Of a stretch of 64,000 nt of DNA, positions 35,250 to 43,468 are shown in pieces. This DNA is from CAWUIO01 sp963922455 (lineage in GTDB: Bacteria > Bacteroidota > Bacteroidia > Cytophagales > Microscillaceae), in NCBI GenBank assembly GCA_963922455.1, contig CAWUIO010000002.1:82950-146949 (forward strand). Reading direction: 5' to 3'. How positions within the stretch are numbered: position 1 is the stretch's first letter; each line of letters opens with the position of its first letter. The notes beneath the pieces are model-generated. The model was given only the letters and a program-made list of their open reading frames with translations. It ran no database searches and was not told the origin of the DNA. Both the position numbers and the translations under genes were made by a program.

Positions 35250-35317
35250 GAAACTGTTTACGTTTATTTTTGGTGGGGCTTTGCCGCCCAACGCAATTAA
35301 ATTCAAACAGTTTCTAA
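35247..35317. mobile_element. MITE-like element with terminal inverted repeats
   Basis: TAAGAAACTGTTT (35247-35259) and AAACAGTTTCTAA (35305-35317) are inverted ends. The internal sequence is palindromic around GGGGCTTTGCCGCCC. The left end reuses the stop codon of the LytTR gene. The right end, read in reverse, matches the sequence at 63932-63973 over about 40 bases, so both belong to one family. Too short to encode anything; probably moved by a transposase elsewhere. Confidence 0.6.
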
Positions 35318-35430
35318 GTCCCATTGACTGTTTCTAGGGCCCCACTCACCCATTTTTAGTACCCAAGCACCCGAAATTCCTGTTTTTGGCGGATGGTGAA
35401 GACTAGTTTGGAAGAAAAACCAAAATACTT

Positions 35431-36102
35431 ATGCTTCACAATCTGAATATTTTTATCCACTTAAGCGCTGGAACTTTAGGGATCTTGGTGGGGATCTTAG
35501 CCTACGCTAGCCGAAAAGGGGGACGCTCGCATGCCCGTTGGGGCCAGGTTTTTCTATTTATGATGGCCCTTGTGGTTTTGACCGCTCTTAACGGCGTCCT
35601 CTTTTTTGTGGTTCAGCCCTTTTTAACGGTGGTAACCTTCCAGAGTTTTTACTACACCTACTCGGGCTACCGGATCTTAAAGACCAAAGACCGAGGCTTT
35701 ACCCAAATGGATTTTCTAGTGATGGGCTTAGTTTTGTTTGTAATTGGCGCATTTCTAAGTAAGCTCTACTTGGATAATTCCATTATTGTCTGGAACCGGT
35801 CGGTGGTCTACTTCATGCTTCTTTACATTGGGATGATTGTGTGTTTTGATATGATGCGCTATGTATTTCCGAAGCGCCTCAAAATGCCCCGGGGTTTTTG
35901 GCTTTACGAACATATATTTAAAATGACGAGTGCTTTTGTGGCCTTGGTTTCGGCGGGTATGGGTACAGTGCTGGTCGCCTGGGAGCCTTATAATCAGATC
36001 ATTCCAGCCGTTTTGGGGACACACTGGTTGATTTTCTGCTTGATTTATTTTCCCAAAGTTATGAAGCGGAAGCGTAACTCAAAACAAATGGTCCTGAGTT
36101 GA
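35431..36102 (+). CDS. Multi-spanning membrane protein (DUF2306-like)
   Basis: A 223-residue protein with about seven hydrophobic helices. HLSAGTLGILVGILAYASRKGG with a His and a basic loop is followed by HARWGQVFLFMMALVVLTAL, then more helices and a basic tail. The His/Gly pattern resembles DUF2306-type membrane proteins, which may be heme- or quinone-associated; that link is only suggestive. It is flanked by the LytTR pseudogene and the DUF805-SRPBCC gene, both in the same direction. Confidence 0.6.
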   Translation: MLHNLNIFIHLSAGTLGILVGILAYASRKGGRSHARWGQVFLFMMALVVLTALNGVLFFVVQPFLTVVTFQSFYYTYSGYRILKTKDRGFTQMDFLVMGLVLFVIGAFLSKLYLDNSIIVWNRSVVYFMLLYIGMIVCFDMMRYVFPKRLKMPRGFWLYEHIFKMTSAFVALVSAGMGTVLVAWEPYNQIIPAVLGTHWLIFCLIYFPKVMKRKRNSKQMVLS

Positions 36103-36186
36103 GGCCTATGCCCAAAGTGATTAGGTGGTGATACCAAATTTACTTAAGCTTAAGTAATTAATCGACTTACAAAAACCACCTTATTT

Positions 36187-37539
36187 ATGAAACTAAGAGA
36201 CTTTTTCCGTTGGTCGGGCGAAATCAACCGGATTACCTACCTATCCTGGGGCGTCTTGTTTTTTGCCTTAAAATATAACATAGATCGCTTATTGGCCTTC
36301 AGTTTCGGGCGGAGCTGGTATTTTTACGAGTACTATGTACAAGCTGATCAATTGGCGCTTGGAGAGCTAAGTCCCGAAGACCGTATGTTTTACCTGTATC
36401 TTCTGGCCCTCTCCCTGCCTTTTATCTGCTTGGGTACCGTATTAACGGTAAAGCGGCTAAGAAGTGCCAAATTACCTACGTGGCTGGTTACTTTTTTCTT
36501 TATCCCCTTTGTCAACCTCGTCTTGTTTACGATTTTGGCCGCCATTCCCGAGCGGAAAAGTCCTCAGGAAAGCTCTGAGCTGTTTTGGGCCAAGTTTATT
36601 CCCAACAGTGCTTACGGAAGTGCGCTTTTGGCCTTGGGCTCAGTCTTACTTTTGAGTTTGTTGATGACCTTGCTCTTTGTAAATTATTTAAATGAATATG
36701 GTTGGAGCCTTTTCGTGGGCATTCCCTTTTACCTAGGTTTTGGTTCGGTATATATTTACGGGTACAAACAGCCGGTTACCTTGGGGCAAGCTTTGGGAGT
36801 AGCTTTTACCACAGTACTTTTTTTTAGTGGGATTATATTCATTTTAGCCTTTGAAGGACTGATTTGTCTAGCGATGGCCTTTCCCCTTTTACTAGTCATT
36901 GCCTGGATCGGCGCTACTGTGGGATATGCCGTTCAGCGAGGAGGGGGCGCAGGGTCCTTACAAGTCTTTACGGCCCCGATCTGCGTCATCTTGCTTTTTG
37001 GCTTTGTGGAAGCAGAAAGCGATCTTAGCCCTCCGCTTTTCTCTGTAGTTACCGAAGTAAGCATTCAAGCTCCCCCTCAAGCGGTTTGGGACCAACTCGT
37101 GGCATTTAGCCACATTGAGGAGCCGGAAGAGCTTCTTTTTCAAACCGGAATCGCCTATCCTATCCACGCCGAAATTGAGGGGGTGGGCCTAGGGGCCATT
37201 CGTCACTGCAACTTTACTACGGGCGCTTTTGTCGAGCCCATCACGAAGTGGGAAGAACCCTACTTATTGGAGTTTAGTGTGGCGGCCCAGCCCCCGCCAA
37301 TGGTGGAGTGGAGCATTTATGAAGACATGCACATGGAGCATGTAGAGGGTTACTTCCGCTCCGAAAAAGGACAGTTTTATCTAGAAGTTTTGCCCGATGG
37401 GCGCACCTTGCTTCGTGGGACAACCTGGTACCGCCACGATATCTGGCCCACGTTCTATTGGCGGCTTTGGTCTGATTACATCCTCCACCAGATCCATTTG
37501 CGGGTATTAAATCATATCAAGCAGGAAGCTGAATGGTGA
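36187..37539 (+). CDS. DUF805-like membrane protein fused to an SRPBCC domain
   Basis: A 450-residue protein. Residues 1-115 look DUF805-like: RDFFRWSGEINRITYLSWG opening and a LTVKRLRSAKLPTWLV helix turn. Several further membrane helices extend to about 275. The last about 170 residues form a soluble SRPBCC (START/polyketide-cyclase-like) domain, seen in VTEVSIQAPPQAVWDQLVAF and ELLFQTGIAYPIHAEIEGVG. SRPBCC domains bind hydrophobic ligands, so the fusion suggests a membrane protein that senses or carries a lipophilic compound. Repeat copy G starts 20 nt after the stop. Confidence 0.7.
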   Translation: MKLRDFFRWSGEINRITYLSWGVLFFALKYNIDRLLAFSFGRSWYFYEYYVQADQLALGELSPEDRMFYLYLLALSLPFICLGTVLTVKRLRSAKLPTWLVTFFFIPFVNLVLFTILAAIPERKSPQESSELFWAKFIPNSAYGSALLALGSVLLLSLLMTLLFVNYLNEYGWSLFVGIPFYLGFGSVYIYGYKQPVTLGQALGVAFTTVLFFSGIIFILAFEGLICLAMAFPLLLVIAWIGATVGYAVQRGGGAGSLQVFTAPICVILLFGFVEAESDLSPPLFSVVTEVSIQAPPQAVWDQLVAFSHIEEPEELLFQTGIAYPIHAEIEGVGLGAIRHCNFTTGAFVEPITKWEEPYLLEFSVAAQPPPMVEWSIYEDMHMEHVEGYFRSEKGQFYLEVLPDGRTLLRGTTWYRHDIWPTFYWRLWSDYILHQIHLRVLNHIKQEAEW

Positions 37540-37559
37540 AAATCAAAAAAAATCAACTA

Positions 37560-37691
37560 GGGGCTTGCCCGCGCCCTGGAAGGGTGGGGCAAAATTAGAA
37601 AATTAGTGCCGGCGCGGGCCGGGCTTTCGCTACTCGCTGCCTTTCCCCGCTGGCCCCCACGAGCTCAAACAGGCCGCTCTATCCCTAAGCC
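37560..37691 (+). repeat. Structured dispersed repeat, copy G
   Basis: P1 is GGCTT/AAGCC. P2 is GCCCGCGCC/GGCGCGGGC around a variable A/T-rich loop. P3 is CTCG/CGAG. Its 5' end is 20 nt after the stop of the DUF805-SRPBCC gene on the same strand. Confidence 0.87.
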
Positions 37692-37809
37692 AAGGATTTT
37701 GGGAAAAGTGCGCTCTGAAAACCCATGAACCCTTTAAGGGTCTTGATTTAGATCGTATATTTTCAAAGTTTTTCTTGCATTCCTCTTGGAGTTTTGAGCA
37801 TAAGCCTAA

Positions 37810-37962
37810 ACCATCAAAATCCAAGAGGAAGGTACCGTACAATTCGGTCTTGGCTTGGGTAGCATGTTCTATGACACCCCTATCACTTGGAATGTAAAAC
37901 GTATCCTCATCCGGGGCAAAGGTGGAAACTTTACTTACCTTGATTTGGGGGGCTTTTCGTAA
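37810..37962 (+). pseudogene. Possible remnant of an outer-membrane protein gene
   Basis: A stop-to-stop plus-strand frame of about 50 codons without a start reads like the end of a beta-barrel or surface protein: GTVQFGLGLGSMFYDTPITW and GKGGNFTYLDLGGFS followed by TAA. The alternating polar and hydrophobic pattern is protein-like, but no start or upstream body is present. It could be a decayed gene tail. No family is assigned. Confidence 0.3.
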
Positions 37963-38095
37963 TTTTATAAATAGGTTTTGAATGCGCGAAAGCTGTTTAC
38001 CCAGAATAACAGGAATAACAAATATTTAAGATTAGAACACAGCATAAAAATAAGGGTTTGTTGTTCTAGATACAGTGCCAATTTAAAGCGAACCT

Positions 38096-39136
38096 ATGCA
38101 AGACGTAAAACGTACCTATCTTTTCTTACTATTTCTAACCCTGACTTTTTGTACCCAAACCCAGGAAACCACGGAAACTCCGGCCTTGGCCGAAGCCCAA
38201 GAAAACTCCGGGGAGACGGCAAATCAAGAAAGGGAAGCGGTAGAGCCTTCCCTGAAGGAGCCAGAGGTAGAAGGTGAAACTTCTGCGGAAACACTTGCCG
38301 GGCCGGAAACACCCCAAGCTGAAGAAATGGAGGACGAAAAGCCAGAAACCACCCCGAGGAGCTCTTCACAAGACAAAAAAGAAGCCCTGCCCTCCCAAGA
38401 AGAGAAAAAAGAAAAAACGCCGCCCCTCCCTGACAAAAATGAAGGAAAACCACAAACAAAAGAAACCAAGGAAAACCCCGAGCAATCTCCCTTAGCCAAT
38501 CACCAAGCCTGGAACCAATTGCTAAAAAAGTACGTGAGCGCCCAAGGTTTGGTAAACTACCGAGGCTTACAGGCCGATAAAGAGAGCCTGGCTGCGTATT
38601 TACAAGAATTGGCTACGCACCCAGTTCAAGATAATTGGTCGCGCGACGAGAAAATGGCCTATTGGATTAATGCTTATAATGCCTATACGGTCAAATTGAT
38701 TGTTGACTATTATCCGATAGGCAGTATCACCAGTCTCCACAACGGTAAACCTTGGGATGTGCCTTGGATCAAGCTAGGAGATAAGACCTACTCCCTCAAC
38801 CAAATAGAAAACAGCATCCTCAGGCCGGTATATCAAGATGCCCGCATACACTTTGCTGTAAATTGTGCCGCGCGCTCTTGTCCTCCTTTGTTAAACCAAG
38901 CTTATACTGCCCAAAATTTGCAATTCTTGCTCGAGAGTCAAGCGAAAAAGTTTATCAACAATGCTCAATACAATGCTTTAGGACAAGATGAAGTCAAGGT
39001 TTCCAAGATTTTTGAATGGTACGCCAGCGATTTTGGGAGTTCTTTGCCAGCTTATTTAAATCACTACGCCCAAACGAAGATAGCCGAGGGGGCCAGCATA
39101 CATTATCAGGAATACGATTGGAGCTTAAATGAGTAA
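38096..39136 (+). CDS. DUF547 lipoprotein
   Basis: A 346-residue lipoprotein. The N-terminal hydrophobic segment ends in LTFC, giving a lipobox Cys at residue 19. A long Glu/Pro/Thr/Lys-rich linker (about 22-140) leads to a DUF547 domain. The domain carries WNQLLKKYVSAQGLVNYRGL, MAYWINAYNAYTVKLIVDYY and IHFAVNCAARSCPPL. DUF547 is related to the thiol/transglutaminase-like fold, with the conserved Cys (NCAARSC) and HFA motif visible. Enzyme activity is unproven. A terminator follows immediately. Confidence 0.82.
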   Translation: MQDVKRTYLFLLFLTLTFCTQTQETTETPALAEAQENSGETANQEREAVEPSLKEPEVEGETSAETLAGPETPQAEEMEDEKPETTPRSSSQDKKEALPSQEEKKEKTPPLPDKNEGKPQTKETKENPEQSPLANHQAWNQLLKKYVSAQGLVNYRGLQADKESLAAYLQELATHPVQDNWSRDEKMAYWINAYNAYTVKLIVDYYPIGSITSLHNGKPWDVPWIKLGDKTYSLNQIENSILRPVYQDARIHFAVNCAARSCPPLLNQAYTAQNLQFLLESQAKKFINNAQYNALGQDEVKVSKIFEWYASDFGSSLPAYLNHYAQTKIAEGASIHYQEYDWSLNE

Positions 39137-39143
39137 GTATGAG

Positions 39144-39171
39144 GCCCCCGGTTCGGGGGCTTCTTTTTTTT
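39144..39171 (+). terminator. Terminator of the DUF547 gene
   Basis: A GCCCCCG / CGGGGGC stem with a 3-base loop at 39144-39160 is followed by TTCTTTTTTTT. It sits 7 nt after the stop of the DUF547 gene and abuts the stop of the minus-strand lipoprotein gene. Confidence 0.88.
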
Positions 39172-39637
39172 ACTGATTGATCAAGGCAATCTTGGCATTA
39201 ACTTGATCTAACAATTCGTGCAAAAATGCCGGAACCTGGTCTTTGTTTTGATCAATTCTCCAAATTTGGCTGTTCCCTCCTTGATGAATTTCAATAAAGA
39301 CCCCTCCCTGATCGGCGCAGTCAGGGCAACCGAAGGTGCTATCCGGGAGGGCAAGGAGTTGCGTAGGAATATACTGCTCTAAATCTTGCACGACATCGTA
39401 TTTATCAGAACTTAGGGCAACAAACTCCCGGGTACCTTGGTAATTATCCAGGGTATCTTCAAATAAAGTGTTCTGACTTAATTGGAAGGTCTCGATGCAT
39501 TCTTCTCCTTGGCAAAAGCCAAAAAAGTGACCAAAGACCAAGCTTTCAAACTCCCTTACCGGGCTAGGGGAATCACATTGAAAGGCAGATAAAAGGAGGA
39601 ATAGGTGGGCAATTTTCCCTAAAAGCGATACTTTCAT
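39170..39637 (-). CDS. Small hypothetical lipoprotein
   Basis: A 155-residue protein with a lipoprotein signal: hydrophobic residues 5-19 then SAFQC, with the lipid-attached Cys at 21. The mature part has two cysteine pairs (GFCQGEEC and FGCPDC) that could form disulfides. No family is recognised. It lies on the minus strand upstream of the shared terminator, between that terminator and repeat copy H, and is likely anchored in the envelope. Confidence 0.65.
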   Translation of the reverse strand: MKVSLLGKIAHLFLLLSAFQCDSPSPVREFESLVFGHFFGFCQGEECIETFQLSQNTLFEDTLDNYQGTREFVALSSDKYDVVQDLEQYIPTQLLALPDSTFGCPDCADQGGVFIEIHQGGNSQIWRIDQNKDQVPAFLHELLDQVNAKIALINQ

Positions 39638-39691
39638 GATTACTACGATTTGTATGATACAATAGACTTCCTACCTACCCGGGTATATTCT

Positions 39692-39820
39692 GGCAGAGGG
39701 ATAGAGCGGCCTGTTTGAGCTCGTGTAGGCCAGCGGGGAAAGGCAGCGAGTAGCGAAAGCCCGACCCCCGGCATGCTTTATCCTAGGGCAGTACGAAAGT
39801 TCTACCCGGGGGGCTGCCCC
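39692..39820 (-). repeat. Structured dispersed repeat, copy H
   Basis: P1 is GGCAG/CTGCC, a variant changed on both sides. P2 is CCCCCGG/CCGGGGG. P3 is CTCG/CGAG. On the minus strand its 5' end lies 76 nt after the stop of the mannose-1-phosphate guanylyltransferase gene, the longest gap among the nine 3'-end copies. Confidence 0.85.
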
Positions 39821-39896
39821 ATATTGAGTATTAACAAGGATTGTGAAAAAAGAGGAAGGAAGGAACACCTCCTAGGACAGGAGGTGCTCGCAAGTA

Positions 39897-40973
39897 TTAT
39901 ACGTACTTTTCGTTGACCTCTTTGGCTTCTTTGACAAAGGATTTCACGCGTTGTTCTTCGTCCTTACGGCAGATAAGCAAGACATTGTCAAACTCGGCCA
40001 CGATGAAGTTGTCCATACCCTGAACCACCACAAGCTTGTCGTTAGGCATTTTGATGATACAATTTTGGGTATCGTGATTGATGATTTGCCCACTGATCAC
40101 ATTGCCTTGGGCATCTTTCTCCGAGTTTTCGTAGAGTGATTTCCAGGTACCCAAGTCCGACCAGTCAAAATCGCAAAGTACCACGTGGACATTTTGGGCC
40201 TTTTCCATGACCCCAATATCAATAGATTCGCTCATGCAGTTAGTATATACCTGCCCTACCGTTTCTTGCTCCTCGCTACCATTTAACTTGGTTCGGGCCT
40301 CATGAAAGATCTGGTGTAATTCAGGCATATGCTCGGTAAAAGCCTGGATGATAGACTGCACATTCCAAACAAAAATACCGGCATTCCACACATATTCGCC
40401 GCTATCCAAGTATTGTTGGGCTAGCTCCAGTGGGGGCTTTTCTTTAAACTCCTCTACTTTTTTGAGCAAATTGGGATCGTTCTTGTCGTATTTGATGTAC
40501 CCATAACCCGTATCGGGGCGGCTAGGGTTGATCCCTAAGGATACCAGTACATCTTCCTTAGAGGCAGCCTCCATAGTATCCCGGACGATCCGGGCAAAAT
40601 CATCTTCTTGTAAGATGACCTGGTCGGCTGGGGCCACTACCATGGTGGCTTCGGGGTTTTGCTCTACAATTTTGTAGCAAGCGTAGGCAATACAGGGAGC
40701 TGTATTCCGCTTGATGGGTTCTAACAAGATTTGCTCGTCCCGCAGTTGGGGCAATTGCTCTTTGATTTGGTCCCGGTAGAGTTCATTGCTAACGATGTAG
40801 ATATTTTCGGTGGGGCAAACATCCTCAAAGCGAGCGATGGTTTGTTGTAGTAAGGACTTGCCCGTACCCAAAATGTCGTGAAACTGTTTCGGATAATTAG
40901 TGCGGCTAAAGGGCCAGAGACGGGTTCCTACTCCTCCCGCCATAATCACCGCGTAAAAATTTTTGTTTACCAT
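39897..40973 (-). CDS. manC: Mannose-1-phosphate guanylyltransferase
   Basis: Makes GDP-mannose from mannose-1-phosphate and GTP for surface polysaccharides and fucose synthesis. The 358-residue protein is the single-domain form. The start VIMAGGVGTRLWPFSRTNYP carries the nucleotide-binding signature and is followed by PKQFHDILG, ERNTAPCIAYA-type (EPIKRNTAPCIAY) and VWNAGIFVWN motifs. There is no C-terminal phosphomannose isomerase domain. It is a lone minus-strand gene with no capsule locus nearby. Confidence 0.92.
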   Translation of the reverse strand: MVNKNFYAVIMAGGVGTRLWPFSRTNYPKQFHDILGTGKSLLQQTIARFEDVCPTENIYIVSNELYRDQIKEQLPQLRDEQILLEPIKRNTAPCIAYACYKIVEQNPEATMVVAPADQVILQEDDFARIVRDTMEAASKEDVLVSLGINPSRPDTGYGYIKYDKNDPNLLKKVEEFKEKPPLELAQQYLDSGEYVWNAGIFVWNVQSIIQAFTEHMPELHQIFHEARTKLNGSEEQETVGQVYTNCMSESIDIGVMEKAQNVHVVLCDFDWSDLGTWKSLYENSEKDAQGNVISGQIINHDTQNCIIKMPNDKLVVVQGMDNFIVAEFDNVLLICRKDEEQRVKSFVKEAKEVNEKYV

Positions 40974-41258
40974 TTTTGATTGATTTTAAGCTCCTGAAAC
41001 GGTTCTAAACTTTCGTAACAAATTTACTATTCCAAATAGATTTACTGGGTTTATTACTGAAAAAATATATATTTTTGTTTCAATACCCTGATTAAAATGA
41101 TCGCTATGCTCGGCTATAAGTTAATTGGGCGAGCCGGTTTGAACCATACTCCTCTTGCTCACTTAGATCTATCAGCAAACTATTAAATCAACGTTTACAC
41201 TTAATAGCGCTTGCCTGCTTATGTGCTGGTTCGCTATAATCTTTATTACCCAAGAGCG

Positions 41259-43445
41259 ATGCTTACCGAAAAATTAGACCTTAAAGAAAAATTAAAGGAA
41301 ATATTTGGGTACCACCAATTTCGTGGTTTTCAGGAAGAGATAATACAGAATATTCTGAATCGTCAAAACACCTTTGTTTTGATGCCAACCGGAGCGGGGA
41401 AGTCTATGTGCTACCAACTTCCGGCTATTATTTCTCCGGGAACGGCCATTGTGATATCTCCCCTTATCGCTCTTATGAAAAATCAAGTGGATCAGCTCAA
41501 TGCCTTGGGCATTGATGCCCAATTTCTCAACTCCACTTTGAATAAAGGAGATATCACCCGGGTGAAGCAAGGGGTACTGGCCGAGACGACCAAATTATTA
41601 TACGTGGCCCCAGAATCTTTGAGCAAGGAAAATAATGTAGCGTTTCTCAAAAAGGCCAATATTTCTTTTATCGCGATCGATGAGGCTCATTGTATTTCGG
41701 AGTGGGGGCACGATTTTCGGCCCGAATATCGCCGGATCCGGAGTGTGATCAGTGCCTTGGGTGACTTGCCGGTGATTGCTCTAACGGCAACAGCTACCCC
41801 CAAAGTACAACAAGATATCCGTCGGAACCTGCAAATGGAAGACTCTGTCGTGTTTAAATCCTCCTTTAATCGGTCCAACCTGTATTATGAGGTAAGGCCC
41901 AAAACGGCTGCCAAAAAACAACTGATTAAATATCTCAAAGGCCAAAAAGGTAAAACCGGAATTATTTACTGCATCAGCCGGAAGAAAGTAGAAGAAATTG
42001 CCGAATTTCTCAACGTGAATGACATCAATGCCTTACCCTACCACGCCGGACTCGATGCCCAAGTGCGCGAACACAACCAAGATGCTTTTTTGAATGAGGA
42101 TGCCGATGTGATTGTAGCTACCATCGCCTTTGGGATGGGAATCGATAAGCCGGATGTACGCTTTGTGATTCATTACGATGCCCCCAAGTCTTTAGAAGGA
42201 TATTACCAAGAAACGGGTAGAGCCGGAAGAGATAGTATGCCAGCCGATTGTATCATGTTTTACAGCCCGGAAGATATCCAAAAACTGGATAAATTTAATA
42301 AAGACAAACCTGTGACCGAGCGAGATAATGCCCGACACTTACTCAATGAAGTCATGCATTACGCTACCTCAGGCGTTTGTCGTCGTAAATTATTACTCCA
42401 TTATTTTGGGGAGGCTTATGAGAACGATTGTGGTAATTGCAACAATTGTAAGAACCCTAACCCAAGCATTCAAGCCAAAGATGATGTCGTGCTTGCTTTA
42501 AGAGCGGTTCGAGATACTGAAGAACGTTTCCCACTATCCCATATCATAGATGTATTAATGGGGCGAAGCAATAGCTACGTGCAAAGTTATAGACACGATC
42601 AGTTAGATATTTTTGCTAAGGGAAATCACGAGAAGTCGCCATACTGGCATTCGCTCCTGAGACAGATATTGGTACTAGGCCTGATAGATAAAGATCTAGA
42701 AAACCAAGGCATCCTAAACCTAACAGAGGAAGGCAAAGCCTATTTGGAAGACCCCTATTTTGTGTGTCTCGTCAAAAACCACGATTACTCCCAGGTAAAA
42801 GGAGAAGACTTAGAAAGTATGGAGCTTGGCAATAGCCACCCCACCCAAGGCAATGACCCGGTTTTGTTTGAACTGCTCAAGGGACTGCGTAAAAAAATTG
42901 CCAAACAAAAAGGCTTTCCACCGTATACCATTTTCCAAGATATCTCCATGGAAGAAATGGCTACGGTATATCCTACTAGCAAAGAAGAACTCTCACAAAT
43001 CAATGGGGTAGGGGCTGGCAAAGTAACGCGGTATGGCAAGCCTTTTATTGAGTTGATTAAAAAATATGTGGAGGACAATGACATCGAGACAGCCTCCGAT
43101 ATCCTGGTGAAAACCAAGGTAAATAAGTCAAAAATTAAGATTTACATCATCCAACAGATTGACCGTAAGGTAGATTTGGAAGAAATTGCCGAATCACAAA
43201 ACCGTAATTATACTGATATTCTGGATGAAATTGAGCATATTTGCTATTCAGGTACTCGCCTTAATTTAGATTACTATATCAATCAAGTACTTGAAGATGA
43301 CCGACAAGAAGTTATTTTTGACTATTTTATGAGTTCTGATACCGATGATATCCAAGAAGCTCTGTACGAATTGAGTGACGAGGATTTTTCGGAAGAAGAA
43401 TTGCGCTTAATGCGTATCAAATTCTTGTCGGAAGTAGCTAACTAA
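41259..43445 (+). CDS. recQ: ATP-dependent DNA helicase RecQ
   Basis: A 3'-5' DNA helicase in recombination and fork repair. Taking ATG 41259 (MLTEKLDLKEK) as start gives 728 residues; the open frame reaches 41211 but the family begins at the later ATG. Walker A MPTGAGKS is at about 42-49 and Walker B/DEAH IDEAHCISEWGHDF near 140. The zinc cluster CRRKLLLHYFGE...NDCGNCNNC is near 373-400, followed by an RQC winged helix and an HRDC-like region (GAGKVTRYGKPF). The tail after about 620 is an extra module seen in Bacteroidota RecQ. It is separated from purD by 23 nt, so the two are probably one operon. Confidence 0.95.
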   Translation: MLTEKLDLKEKLKEIFGYHQFRGFQEEIIQNILNRQNTFVLMPTGAGKSMCYQLPAIISPGTAIVISPLIALMKNQVDQLNALGIDAQFLNSTLNKGDITRVKQGVLAETTKLLYVAPESLSKENNVAFLKKANISFIAIDEAHCISEWGHDFRPEYRRIRSVISALGDLPVIALTATATPKVQQDIRRNLQMEDSVVFKSSFNRSNLYYEVRPKTAAKKQLIKYLKGQKGKTGIIYCISRKKVEEIAEFLNVNDINALPYHAGLDAQVREHNQDAFLNEDADVIVATIAFGMGIDKPDVRFVIHYDAPKSLEGYYQETGRAGRDSMPADCIMFYSPEDIQKLDKFNKDKPVTERDNARHLLNEVMHYATSGVCRRKLLLHYFGEAYENDCGNCNNCKNPNPSIQAKDDVVLALRAVRDTEERFPLSHIIDVLMGRSNSYVQSYRHDQLDIFAKGNHEKSPYWHSLLRQILVLGLIDKDLENQGILNLTEEGKAYLEDPYFVCLVKNHDYSQVKGEDLESMELGNSHPTQGNDPVLFELLKGLRKKIAKQKGFPPYTIFQDISMEEMATVYPTSKEELSQINGVGAGKVTRYGKPFIELIKKYVEDNDIETASDILVKTKVNKSKIKIYIIQQIDRKVDLEEIAESQNRNYTDILDEIEHICYSGTRLNLDYYINQVLEDDRQEVIFDYFMSSDTDDIQEALYELSDEDFSEEELRLMRIKFLSEVAN

Positions 43446-43468
43446 TATTAAAAACGATCTCGAAGTAT

